A DNA stretch of 64,000 nt, from the NCBI GenBank assembly GCA_015698045.1, contig BLAL01000030.1, forward strand, positions 1,426,001 through 1,490,000, read 5' to 3'. Source of the stretch: Rhizophagus clarus. Lineage: Eukaryota; Glomeromycota; Glomeromycetes; Glomerales; Glomeraceae. The position numbers and the translations under genes are program-made. This document shows positions 45,049-56,935 of this stretch, in pieces (position 1 is the first letter of the stretch; each line of letters starts with the position of its first letter). A model generated the notes under the pieces. It did not search any database, was not told the origin of the DNA, and saw only the letters and a program-made list of their open reading frames with translations.

Positions 45049-45956
45049 TTAATGGTTATATCCATGAATTGATTTAGCCAAACTTTCTGCATCGGGCTTT
45101 GGTGATGTAACATTTACATTTGTTTTTTTAATTTTTTCTAAATGATTACTAGTAGTTTTACCTATACTAGCAATCTTAATATCATTTTCTTCAAATAATT
45201 TATTTTTTAATAATTCTAATGAAATATCAACTCCTGATGGACTAAAAAAAACTATCCAATCAATTTTCTTTTCAAGATTTAACAATTTATCTAATTCATT
45301 AGAAAATAATGAATTTGGTTTGGTCTCATATATTAACAATTCTTGTAAAATAAATCCTGATTCTACCAATTTGTTTGGTAAATCATCCTTTCTTTTATCT
45401 CCTACAAGAAATAATAATTCTAATTGTTTAGAATTTCCTTCTTCTTGTGAAGAAGAATTAAAATGTTTTATTATGTAATTTGCCAATGATTCTGAATTCC
45501 CTGATTCATCTCCAAGTGGATTAACATCCAATTCTCTTATTGCTTTTGCTGTTGATTTACCAACAACAAAATATGGTAATTTCTTCCATTTATCTAAAAC
45601 ATCTTTCATCTCACCTATAAAATAATTCTATCTATCTCAATTAAAGGAGGTTATATAGAAACAGATCAAAATAAAATCTAATTATATTTACCACAAGAGA
45701 AGAATGCCTGTTCCCATCCCATTTTGAGTCCTTCAACGGCTCTTTGGCTAGTAGTTATTACACCTCTATACTTATTGTCTGCATTCTTTAATATATTAAT
45801 TAATTCATTTATATTAACCAAAGAGTGTTCAAGAAGCGGTAAATAAAGTATTTCATAATTTCCTAATTCACGAAATTTTTGTTCATAAATATCTACGTTT
45901 GAATCAGGTTGTATTAGTTTTTCCTTTAAAAGCAATATTGTTTTTGAATGCGACAT
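45049..45956 (-). CDS. HEM4: Uroporphyrinogen-III synthase
   Basis: Cyclises hydroxymethylbilane to uroporphyrinogen III in cytosolic heme biosynthesis. Exons 45956-45692 and 45614-45049 join in phase 1, giving 276 residues; an in-frame ATG at 45974 would add six. Two alternating alpha/beta domains: first ILLLKEKLI, YEILYLPLLEHS, YRGVITTSQRAVEGLKM; then YFVVGKSTAKAIREL, LELLFLVGDKRKDDLPNKL, LQELLIYETKP, DWIVFFSPSGVDISLELL, IKIASIGKTTSNHL, and the terminal PKPDAESLAKSI, all typical HEM4 landmarks. Length matches fungal HEM4. Confidence 0.92.
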
Positions 45957-46316
45957 TATTTGCAAAAAAGACAAACACGAAAAGATTGACTTCTAGTTGG
46001 ACATCATTTCCTAATTATATTTAAAGATGCTGTTATGCTTTTATTCACGTGCAGCTACCATAAAAAAAAAAAATAATTTAAACGAAATTCAGTATAACCT
46101 AATTTATAAACAAACATGGATTTATGTATCTTCGCTTTATATAGTGTATACAATTTGAAGACAGTGAACTTCAGCAATATTTTATCATTGAACTTTATTT
46201 AATAAAATATAGATCTAAAATGAAAACATATATATATATAAATAACTAAAAAAATATTATCCTATTGATAACATCCCCTGTAATTAACCATACGGAAAGC
46301 GAGCCCGAATTTTACG

Positions 46317-46935
46317 TTATTTTTTACCAGCCGTTTCTACAAATCCTGGGAAGCAATCTTCCAATTTTTTATTATGCTTATTGTCGGCGTGTTCTTCCAA
46401 TCTAAAAGATAACGGAGAAAAATAATATTAGTTTATTGCAAAATGAAAAAGTTTTGTTAATTCTTAAATATACTTACGCTTTTTTTCTTACAGTACATAA
46501 AAATGTGTTCCGACAAACTTGACATACTACGTTCTTGGCAGCCTCATTCTAATCAATTAGATTAATTAAATAAAAAAAAGAAACAAAAATAAAAAAATAT
46601 TTTTGAATTTATAAAAAATCAAACCACTTTCTTGCATTTATTCAATTATTCTTCCATGTTTTCTACATTTTTATTCTCCAAAAAATTTTTAAGACATATT
46701 AATAAACCATGAATATTTAAATTATCCTCCCTTGAAGTTTGTAACTTACCGCTTTCAATTGACTTGTTGGCCCTTTTTTCGCATCATTTTTTGCTCGTTC
46801 ACGTTTATGTTGTGCTTTTTGTCCCTTTATTAATTAAATAAGAAAGTATAAAACGTTAACGGGAAAAAAAAAAAAATTAACTTTCTCTGGTGAAATAAAT
46901 TAATAAAGTCGTTAAAGGTTTCATACGTTGCCCAT
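46317..46935 (-). CDS. Small C2H2 protein of the At2g23090/4F5-like family
   Basis: Four exons: 46935-46927 (only nine bases, MGN), 46824-46750, 46548-46478, 46401-46317; 79 residues. Basic N-terminal half (GQKAQHKRERAKNDAKKGPT, SQLKA) resembling 4F5/SERF-type segments, then a C2H2 finger (CQVCRNTFLCTV, then EEHADNKH), then DCFPGFVETAGKK. This layout matches small eukaryotic zinc-binding proteins such as Arabidopsis At2g23090; the molecular role is unknown to me. The micro-exon is supported because MGN followed by GQKAQ is the expected family start and both junctions are GT-AG. Confidence 0.85.
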
Positions 46936-48457
46936 TTTCACAATCTAGTTTTTTCAAAAAAAAAACACTGATAATAGGCAATTTTTTTTTTTTTTTTACA
47001 AACATTTTTACAAACAAATTATATTATGTTCACATGATGTTTACTTCGTTTCCCCCCCTTTTTTTTAACAACAAAGATGGTTCAGCTAGGTATGTTAGGT
47101 ATGGGCGGATGACACAATTTTTTTAGGGGACTTTAATGCAACTCGGAAAATAAATAATGCATGACCTAATACCAGAAATCCGGATTATAAATGCTAATAG
47201 ATTATCAGGAAACAGTTCTTTTATCATATTGTGTTGTTTTAATAAAATTTTATTTTCTTTATTTAATAACAGACTGAGTTTGTTAAAAGTCATTTATTTA
47301 ATCATTTGTCATTTCATCATTGTAAATTCCCCAAATTTTGTTCATAAAGAACTTTTTTAATGACCCTATTAAAAGAAAGAAATAGTAACGTATTATTTGT
47401 GTAGTATAATGAAATGAAATTAAAATATGAGTCATACGATATGCAAACTTAACTTAATAAATCCATTTGCATTACTGTATACCTGAATCCAATATTAAAA
47501 AAGTGTAATTAACTGACGGGTTCTTCGGGTTCTTGCTAATGAGAAAAACAAAAAGTAACCCCTAAATTATATGTTGATCGACATTTTTTTTTCACGCCTA
47601 ATTAGTTGAAAATCGGAAGTAAAATATAAAATCAATTAACTACATGAGGGAATGGATGGGTTCCCATACATGAATTAAAAAAAACAGTGTGCGCATAGTG
47701 CGTGGAGTATATATTTTAGGGCGGATCGAGGTACCAAACATTGCGACATCGGGCATTTGAAATTGGACTTAACCAAAGTCTGCATCTAACATCAGTTTCG
47801 GAAGGAAATCCATCGCGTTTCGGATAAAGTTCATTGTTAATAAATAATAAGCCATAGTCACCGTAAGATCAACAAACTCGGGATCAGACCCCAAAAGAAA
47901 GCACTGTGACTTTTTTTCATACCGGGTACCCATTAAATTTAGCCGACTTAACCTGAAAAAGATAACGCAGGGCTGGGCATAAATGCGGGACCTTTTTTTT
48001 TTTAATAAAATCATTCATATTTTATTTAGTAAATTACGAAATAAGTTTTTTTTAAAAAACGTTTTTTTTTTTTTTTTTTTTTGACAATTTATTTGTATCT
48101 GTATTGTCATAATTATATAATTATTTCGTTCATTATTTTTTAACTTAAAGGACCTAAAAGATAAAAAATAACGAAACCAAAATAATAAAGAACGAGGTAA
48201 TCCCACTAACCACGAGGACAATCTAAAATATTTTTCTTATTTAGGCTACTAATGTCACATTACATCATAAGTCATAACATATTATGTTCATTAAGTTGCT
48301 ATATAAATTCACCATATAAATAAAACTTTAATTGGATTAGGAATATAAGAAAAGAAAAAAATTAACATAGCTTTTTTTTGTATTTTTTTCCTTACAAGAG
48401 AGGCGCGAAAAAAAAAATTATTAAATTTATAAACAAATTTAATTTAAAATTAACAAC
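46936..48457. other. Intergenic, no gene recognised
   Basis: Divergent promoter region between the small C2H2 gene and the KIX-domain gene. It has a block of higher complexity at 47640-47960 that is not coding in any convincing frame, and T/A homopolymers at 46980-47000 and 48058-48082. An ncRNA or old insertion in 47640-47960 cannot be excluded. Confidence 0.4.
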
Positions 48458-49540
48458 ATGTCCTCAATGGATTGGCGTTCTCTTGTTTCTACAGATGAAA
48501 GGCTTACTAGTATTCTCAGAATTGTGGAATTAGCTCATGCTGTTCAACCGTTTAATGAAGTATTGAACCGTGCTAAACAAGCGGAAGCAAGTGTCTTTCA
48601 AAGAGCAACTTCTCGGGTAATTTTACCGTGTCTTTTAATCTCAAAACTTTCTTCCCTCTTTTATAACATGTTTATAATAATACATATGTAGGAAAATTAT
48701 ACTGCTTCTATGGAACAACTAGTTAACTATATGAAAAAGACAATAGAGGACAAAACGAAACAACATCTTGAACAATTGGCGGAAAAGGAATATAAAGAAT
48801 TGACTAATAATCAAACGAATGATTTTGCAAAAAGTTCAAAAGCCGAAGAACAATCCGATCAATTAATAAAAAAACAACTTGAACTTAAAAACTTATGGAA
48901 AAAACGTATTGAAGAGATTATGGAACAATTGCATCGTCAACAACAAGCGCAATCACAACGTCTTTATTTATTATTGCAGAATTTACAGCTTCAACAATTA
49001 TTACAACAAAAAAAGACTTGTCAAACTCAGTCTACAAACATAACTCCGCTCTTGCAACAAGAAATTTTGTTACCACAACCTACTATATCAGTGTTGCAAA
49101 CAAATTTATCAACTACTCAACAACCTGTTAATCCTGTTAATCCTTTATTTCAACAACAACCTACTATTATATTAACAACTCCTCAATTTTATCAGCCACA
49201 AACATATTCTTTTCAACACCAACCGATGACCGTTCAACAGTTATTTACTCTTACACAACCTTCTTTTACAGTACAGCCACTAATCACTCAGCAACCTCCT
49301 CCACATTTATCTATTCCACTAAAATCTGAACAATCACAATTACCAAAAGATGTTTCTTATTATCTTGTAAAGGACGCAAATATACATAAGGAAGCTTTCA
49401 AAGAGGCTTTGAAATTGCCAATAAATGAACAAAAAAGACATCCTCCGCCTGGCGAACCTGTAATACCAGTACACGCTTTAAAAGTTGAAGGTTCTGATAC
49501 CGCTTCTCTCCACAATCAATTCAAACAAAATTGCCAATAG
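48458..49540 (+). CDS. MED15: KIX-domain, Q-rich protein resembling Mediator subunit 15
   Basis: Exons 48458-48616 and 48692-49540 join in phase 0: 335 residues. The N-terminal 75 residues (MDWRSLVSTDERLTSILRIV, EVLNRAKQAEASVFQRATSR, ENYTASMEQLVNYMKKTIED) match the pattern of the Med15/Gal11 KIX domain: DWRS start, three helices, the ExxVFxxAxSRExY stretch. A charged coiled coil follows (EEQSDQLIKKQLELKNLWKK), then a Gln/Pro/Thr-rich low-complexity region and a short C-terminus. Med15 couples activators to Mediator and RNA polymerase II. The protein is short for Med15, so a paralogue or a partial family member is possible. Confidence 0.65.
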
Positions 49541-51537
49541 TTGTTGATGTCACCATTTGAGATCATATGGTATGCCAATAGTTATAGATAGAGTACTAAA
49601 AAAAGTCCGCTATCTATAGGCACGACTATCTCGTGGCGCGACGGTTCTCACATACGTGGTACCAAATATGCATACTGCGTACATCCGGCAACATTTGGAA
49701 GCATTGATCGACTTATCATCTTTATTAATATTTATCATGATTTTTTCCGTATATCTCTCATGATAATTATCAACATTTGGTAAATATTTCACTAACTATA
49801 TTCTTTTTTTCTTTCTTTCTTTCTTTTTTTTTAATTTTCATTAGATTCATTTGTTTGGGTCTTACGATTATAAAAATTCAACGCTCACTTCAAAATTCGG
49901 ATTTTGTCTTTAGGAATGAACCGATTTTGTGTTACCTTACTATGATTCGTTGTTCACCTCTATACTGGAAGGTTTCTTAATATTGTAAAAAAGAATACAA
50001 TGTGTGTGTATATATGTTAGATTATATAAAATTTTTTTATTATTTAAAATAAAATAAATTATTTTTATATTATTGTTATCATTCATTTTTCGGGGGGTTT
50101 TGGGCCCATCATCGAAGTAGGAGAGAGCTTAGCCTTTTACATTAGGAGCAAATTTACCCATAATATAGTTTTAATATATCAGATATCAATAAATTCATTT
50201 TTCTAATTCTTCAAATCGTAAAAATCTAATGTTAATTATTCCTTCCTTTTATTCCTGTCTTTTTCGATATATTTAATTAGAACAGCCTAACTGACAAAGA
50301 GGATAAACTTTTGTAATTCTATTTATGCAAGAAATTTATTGTACATATCATTATTTATATACGAAATTTTTTATAAATTCTATATCTGACATTATTTTAT
50401 ATAATATTTAATGGGTAGTTACATGAAAATCTATATCGCCTCTCAAAAGTACCGTAATAATAGTAAAGTTAATTTATTAATATGGTCAGTCATGCATGAT
50501 CGATTGACCAGAAGCAGAAAACGAAGGCAAGTATATCAATTTGATCTATTATTTATTGATCTATTCATTGCGATTTGTGGAACCATACAGTAGAACGATC
50601 CGTGAAACCGGATGAAAGAACTGGTCAAGTGAAAAAATCAAATTTGTATGAATCAGATTAAAATAACGCATTGGCAAAATAGTTTTTCAACATTATTACA
50701 ATTAGTTGCTAACTATGTAAAGTGTAACTGGTGGCTCTCGTTTTTGTACTGTTAGACATCCATTCCAAACGGGCGGAATTATTGAATTGTATCTTTTGCC
50801 ATAAGGTTCAATCGATCATCTTACAAACAAGGTAGTACAAGGGTCATATGCATAATCAACATATTATTCTATTTACATCTCTTCAGAAATGGAATAAGTG
50901 AGATATCAAACAGTTTATTATAATAAATAGTGGTAATATCATGTTTCTAAATTAACAAATAAAGATTTGAATAACTTTATTTGTTATCTATTTGATATGC
51001 CTTATTAAAGCAAATCCAACAAGTTATAATTTGTTTTTTTACAATTAATAAATAATAAGATTTGAATATTTTTTTATTAACTTTGAATAACATATATTTT
51101 TTATAATAATTTGGTCAATATTAGTTCTTTTCATTAAAATATAATAATTTAGCATATTAAATAATTTATAATTAATTATAAAAAGTTTGTTTTAATAAAA
51201 TATAACAAAAGTAATAATTAGTTATTTAATTTATTTTCCAAAAATTTTCAAATTTCATATTAGGTATTTATATACTATTTATCCTAGTATTATTACAAAA
51301 AATTTCTTTTCTGGTTAACTGAATATTATAGAATTAAAAAATTAATAATATAGTATATAAGATATAAATAATAAATAGAATTTTATATACCAAAATATTT
51401 TAAGTTTTTGAAATATATAGTAAAATTAAAAAATAGGAAGGATATAATACTAGAATTTCAAATAATTATAATAGGTCATATTTACAATACTAATTAAAAA
51501 TCTGATAAAATATATATAATTTTTATTATTTTAATAT
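49541..51537. other. AT-rich spacer, no gene recognised
   Basis: A 60-codon minus-strand frame (49610-49792) and a 60-codon plus-strand frame (50411-50593) show no similarity. Otherwise featureless. Confidence 0.35.
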
Positions 51538-52170
51538 ACAGTGTGTAATGAAAAAAACTGGAAAAAAATTGATTTAATAAAAACATGTATTACACACTCA
51601 AAATAAGTCTGATTTACATCATGTAAATTGTAAAATAAACCTACAAACTGAGGCTACATTTTGACATCTTTTATTGACATAAATACTTCATTACTTTTTA
51701 AGAAAATTAGCTATAAATATTATTTTTAAGCAAAAAAATATAATGCAAAATCTGATTACATTTGTAAAATATTAGAGGATTCAATCCAATTAATAAAAAC
51801 ACTCAAATATTGTTAAGAATAATGTAAAAAAGTCAATATCAAAAAATCAGCAGTCTGGAAAAATTTGTAATAAAATGATAGGAATTTTATTTCAATTTTC
51901 AGCAAATAGTAAAATAATTCAAATTACAAAAATACACGTAGCTCACTCAAAATAAATCCAATTTTTATTATTAAAAATGCAAAATAGACTTGAACTCTGG
52001 ATTTTTATTATAATATGATTCAGGATTATGAATGCCTTTTACTTCTTGAGAAAATTGACTGGTAATATTTGAAAAAATTATAACATTGTTCAAATTACGA
52101 ATATGTGATACAGATCACTCAAAATAAATCAATTTTTATTATATAAATTGTATAAAATATCCAAGTGAAT
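51538..52170. repeat. Possible Tc1-like end and repeated CACTCAAAATAA modules
   Basis: TACAGTGTGTAATGAAAAAA at 51538 recurs at about 63611 and resembles the Tc1/mariner-type end at 34979. Downstream, the module ACTCAAAATAAxTCxxATTT recurs near 51598, 51953 and 52108. No matching right end was found. Confidence 0.45.
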
Positions 52171-53076
52171 TAAGTATATTACAGAAACTAAAACATCAAG
52201 TATTGAAATCATATATTAATAGTTTGAAATAAATTACATTAGATAATTTTGTCCAAACTTTGTAATGTGATATTAAATAAATACTAACTATATTATATGA
52301 ATAAAAATTATAAAATTTATAAATTTATATATGAAAAAATTTTTATACCAATATTGATTAATGTATAATATATATATCAATATATAGGATTTTTATGATA
52401 TAACAATAATTCGATCTACTGATGATTTTTTTTCAAACCAACAATATCAGTATATTGAAGTTTAACTATAGTCAGAATTATTAAATATAATTACAGGAAA
52501 TTTAAATAATATTAATAAAAATTATAATATTATTTATATTTTGAATTTTTTATCTTTATGTCTAATTTTAAAATAAGTTTATAAGTATTATAAAAAATAC
52601 TATAAAAAAAAAATATTATTTCCTTTGATATAATAATAATATTTATTATTTCAGCAAAATAGATTGAAATAGCTTTTTTACAGTTCTATTTTTATATATA
52701 TTTATAAAGATATTATAGAAGTAAAAGTTTTATTATACAAGTTTAAGATTGCAAAAAAGTTTTTAAAAAAATATGCTACCCCTTATTTTATATTTCATTC
52801 AAATTTAAAAGGAATTATTATTAGTGATTTTTAACTATTTTTAAAAATAATGTAAATATTTTATATTAAATTTTATAGAATTTTTTATATAAAAATTAAA
52901 AAAAAAATTTTTAATTAATTAATAAATTTTCAGGAAAAATTAATAATGAAATTATTATAATTTTATAATAAATTTTTTTAAATTAATATATTTTGCAATT
53001 TAATAAAAATATAATATAAATATTTTTTTATAAATAATATTTGATTAAAAAAATATTGTATAATATTTTTTTTTAA
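52171..53076. other. Extremely AT-rich spacer
   Basis: Dominated by AATATTAT-type sequence. No gene, no clear repeat unit. Confidence 0.4.
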
Positions 53077-54541
53077 TAATTTAAATATTATTTTTTTTTT
53101 TTTTTTTTTTTTTTTAGTCAAAAGAAGCGCTTTTATTTCTGAAAAAGATAGAAAAGGTTACAAAAGATCAGGAATGAAAAAGCCAGCCCGTTCCTCACAC
53201 TAGGGTCACAAACTATCTCATGACTACTATATCCCTAGCCTATTCTCTTTAATGTAATAGGAAGTCTAGTTATAGAATTGTTCAAGGTATAAAAGAAACG
53301 AAAAAAGAAAAAAAAAAATTCTACGATCTAATAAAATAAAAACATCATGTAAAGCGAACGCAAAAGCATGACAAGAAGTTAGTGTGGAATCTTCTATCTA
53401 TCCCTTCCAACTAAACTAAACATAATGTTCTAATAATGCCTTCAGCCCAGCGATTAAATGTTTCACATTCGGCTTCTTAGACTGGTCGTTTCTTGATTGA
53501 TCGATCTTCTTGGTAGAACGTCTAGATTTATGAGTTTTATTTTGATCGTTTTTGCAGTTATTAGTATTAGAACCTGAAAAAGAAAAATTTGACCCTTTAG
53601 GTGTTCGTGAAGATTTGTCTGCGTTGCCAATTCGAGCAGATCTACGTAAATTCTTGAAGTTGGGGGTGGAATAACAGCACCAAGAGATTCTGACATCATT
53701 CCAAAGCTGAGTATTATTAATGCGAGTAGAAACATGGTCCCAAGTGTCGAAGTAACCTATCAGCTTTCTAGAGCCATCAACTTCTTTAACTATTTTGAAA
53801 AATTTTATGCCGCTATCCAACAAAAATTGGTGAGGGCGTCCATTTGGGAATAAGGAGGCATCCGTCATGTCTTCTGGAAGATTGTACACGACAGCCTGGA
53901 ACTTTTCTCGTTGTTTCCTTTCTGAAAGGTTCCAGGAAGCAGAAAACCATCGAACAGGGATTCCTCCCAAGTTGACAGTCCAGTCCCCTCCGTTGTAGCA
54001 TTTCAAGCACTCATAGTCAGGAATCAGTCTAATCCTCGCAGATAAGTACTTCTTGTGCACCCTTGTGCTGACTGATATGACCTTACCCCATCATCCTAAA
54101 TTGGCCAACAGAATATAGTTATCCCATTTGGCTGGAATATCATAGACTATAAGATCCAATAATTGTGCTTGTTTTTGATCTTGAGGAATATATCCGGTGA
54201 TGATAACATTTCTATTTTTTAACGTATTGTCTGTCTCTTTCTGTTTTAACTTCTTTCCATTGTCTATAGGCGTTGATTGTGGTTTAATATCTCGCCTCAA
54301 CTGCTGCTTATAGGGTGTGGAGGGGGGGGAGAAAGAATACTTTGATTAAAAGTAACCGTCCTTGAACCAGAAGGTTTTGAGGGTGTATACTCAGGAGATA
54401 CTGTGCTAAAAGTGGGCACTTTACGTTCATCCAGTCCAGAAGGAGTCTGTAATTGCAACTTTTGTCTCTCCTTACGGACCTTCTTTTTAGCACTCCTTTT
54501 CTGAGATTTGGTTAAGGGCGTGACAGGTAATTTAAATATTA
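53077..54541 (-). mobile_element. 5'-truncated poly(A) retrocopy with 14-bp target duplication
   Basis: The inserted segment is 53091-54527. On the minus strand it ends in an A-run (53115-53091) preceded by AATAAA about 20 bases upstream. TAATTTAAATATTA flanks both sides (53077-53090, 54528-54541). This is the signature of target-primed insertion of a polyadenylated transcript. It contains only an ORF1-like reading frame and a 300-base tail, with no reverse transcriptase. Confidence 0.92.
53416..54527 (-). pseudogene. Retrotransposon ORF1-like protein, interrupted
   Basis: Minus-strand frame open from the truncated 5' edge: basic start (KSQKRSAKKKVRKERQKLQ), a one-base shift at the C-run near 54325, then KNRNVIITGYIPQDQKQAQL, a TGA at about 54098 where an Arg codon is expected, then KKYLSARIRLIPDYECLKCY, GIPVRWFSASWNLSERKQRE, FQAVVYNLPEDMTDASLFPN, KLIGYFDTWDHVSTR, and a basic Ser/Asn/Lys-rich tail. 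The ITGYIP and AVVYNLPEDM segments look like RRM-type beta strands. I believe such proteins are ORF1 of non-LTR elements in these fungi; host-gene origin cannot be excluded. Confidence 0.6.
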
Positions 54542-54775
54542 TATAAATGCATTTTATAAATAATTTATTATAAAAAAAATATTTTACAATATTTTTTTTA
54601 TTAATTTAATAAAAAAATAATGTGAATATTTTTTTATAGATAATATTTGGTTAAAAAAATATTGTGTAAAATTTTTTTTGATAATTTAATAAAAAAATAT
54701 TATTTATAAATAATTTAATATAAAAAAATAATGTAAATATTTTTTACAAATAAACATTTGATTAGAAGAGTTATA

Positions 54776-54951
54776 CTATAGATATCACCTAAATTTAAAA
54801 TAATTTGGGATTATGACAGCCCAAATGTATAAATTCAAATTAATTTACAAATTACATATATAAATTTTGCAATTTGTATATTTAAGATTTGGAAATTATG
54901 GCTGTTAAAATGTATAAATTAATTTAAAATAATTTAAGTGGCATTTATAAG
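54776..54951. mobile_element. MITE, CTATAGATGCCAC family, copy 2
   Basis: Ends CTATAGATATCAC and GTGGCATTTATAAG. Internal TAATTTGGGATTATGACAGC and ATGGCTGTTAAAATG align with copy 1 at 40489-40674. More decayed than copy 1. Confidence 0.8.
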
Positions 54952-55239
54952 TTAATTATAAATCCTTACCCCCATCTCTCTTTGTTAAATTTAATAACCA
55001 ATTAAATTATAATATTTACAAATTGAAAATTTTTATTTATAAACAATATGAATTATGTAATTATATTAAGTTTATTTTATTTGTAAAATATTATTAATTA
55101 GTTTTAAAAACTTTAAAAATTTTTTATTTTTATTTATAATGTAAGGTTAAATTTATAATGTTAAATTAATTAAATAAATAAGAAATTAAGGAGGATGGAA
55201 AAGATATGTGTGGGTGAAAAATCAATGGTAGGCAAAAGA

Positions 55240-56200
55240 ATTTGAAAAAAAATTATATAAATAACAAAAAATACATAAAAAATCAAAATAAAAATAAAAA
55301 AGAACAAGAATAATAACAAAAAAGGGTAAAAGAAGAAAAATAAAAAAAAAAAGGTTAAATGAAAAGAAAATGAGTCAGAAAAAAAGGAAAGAGAAATGAA
55401 AAGAATTAAAGAATATGAAAAGGTTAAATGGGAAAAAACAAAATAGAAATAGAAAGGTTAAATGTGAACAGAAAATAAATTGGAAATGAAAAGAAATAAC
55501 AAGAAGAAAAATAAAATAGAAATGTTAAATAAAAAGGAAATGAAATAAAAAAGTAGAAAAATAAAAACAAAATGAAATAAAGAATACAAAAATGAAATGA
55601 AAGGGGGGGAATATAAAAACAAAATAGAAAAGAGAATACAAAAATAAAATAAAAAAAAGGAAAACAAAAAGCAACAAAATAAAAAGAAGGAAAATAAAAA
55701 TGAAATGAAAAGAGGGAATACAAAAACAAAATGGAAACAGAAAAATATAAAAATAAAATGAAAAATAAAGTGGAAAACAAAGATTAATATAGAAAGCAAA
55801 ATACAAAATAAAAATAAAGTGAAGAAGTTAATAAAAACAAAAAGCTAAACCTATAAAGAAAAGAATAAAATAGCTCAGTTAGTAAAAATGAAACATAAAA
55901 AATAACAAAGAAAATAAGAATGAAAAGTAAATATATTATACCTTTATTTATAAAATTAAAAGAGCCCAAAGACCTTTAAAGAAAAAAAAAAATTAAAAAC
56001 AAAACAAAAAAAAAAGAAAAAAGAATAGAAATGACATATTTTTAACACAAAACTGAAATAACTTAATAATAAAAGACCTAAAAAGAAAAGAAGAAAATTA
56101 GAAATGAAAAATAAAATTGAAAACAAATGAAAAAAAAATAAGAAATATACAATACTTGTGAAGAAACACTTGAAAAGAAAAAAATAACATGAAAACAAAT
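55240..56200. repeat. Purine-rich tract
   Basis: About 950 bases of GAAAAGAAAATAAAAATGAA-type sequence, nearly C-free over long runs, interrupted around 55800-55960. The long minus-strand frames of Phe/Leu/Tyr/Ser are translation artefacts. Confidence 0.85.
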
Positions 56201-56935
56201 AACTGATTGACCAATTTAACGTAATTATAAGATCAATTAACCAATTAGTAAGTCAGTTTAATCATATAATATCATATTTGAACATCTTGTGTAAACTTAG
56301 AAATTTTCTTATAAATTATATAATTAATATAAATGTAATATAAAATTTTAATTCAGTATTTCTCCTTTTCTTTAATAATCATGTAATATATATAAGCTCC
56401 CTTAAAAAATGCAATATTTTTTAACAATTTAATAAAAAATACCTATGATATTATCATCTTTATTTTGTCACCCATGTCATACCCCTACTTTTTTCATTTT
56501 TTTTATATATATTTCAGGGATTTAGAATTTTTTTTGTTATAAAAAATCTATTTTTTACATCCTATTAAATGTCATATATTTTAATTTTAGCCAGTATTAT
56601 ATAATTCTGCCCAGAGGTAATGTGTCACAAGAACGACATATAAATTTACTCTAAAAAATATTATATAAATATATTTTATAAACAATTTAATATAAAAACA
56701 GTTTATAATAGTTTTTTATTAATTTAAAAAAAAAAATAATATAAATTTTTTTTTATAAATAATATTTAATTAAAAAATATTGCTTAATATTTTTTTACAA
56801 TTTAATAAAAATATTATATAAATATATTTTTTAAACAATTTGATATAAAAAAAATATTTCATAATGATTTTTTACCAATTTAACAAACAAATATTATAAA
56901 AATATTTTTTTTACAAATAGATTAATAAATAAAGG
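56201..56935. other. AT-rich spacer
   Basis: Long stretches of AATATTATATAAATAT-type sequence; nothing recognised. Confidence 0.35.

Noticed and set aside
47769..48221. Two minus-strand frames of 68-81 codons
   Set aside because: The first has a few plausible words (GSDPEFVDLTVTMAYYLL), but no family is recognised and the second is low complexity; evidence is too weak to call a gene.
55424..56198. Overlapping hydrophobic minus-strand frames
   Set aside because: All three frames are open because the strand is purine-only; not genes. The same applies to 58502-59235.
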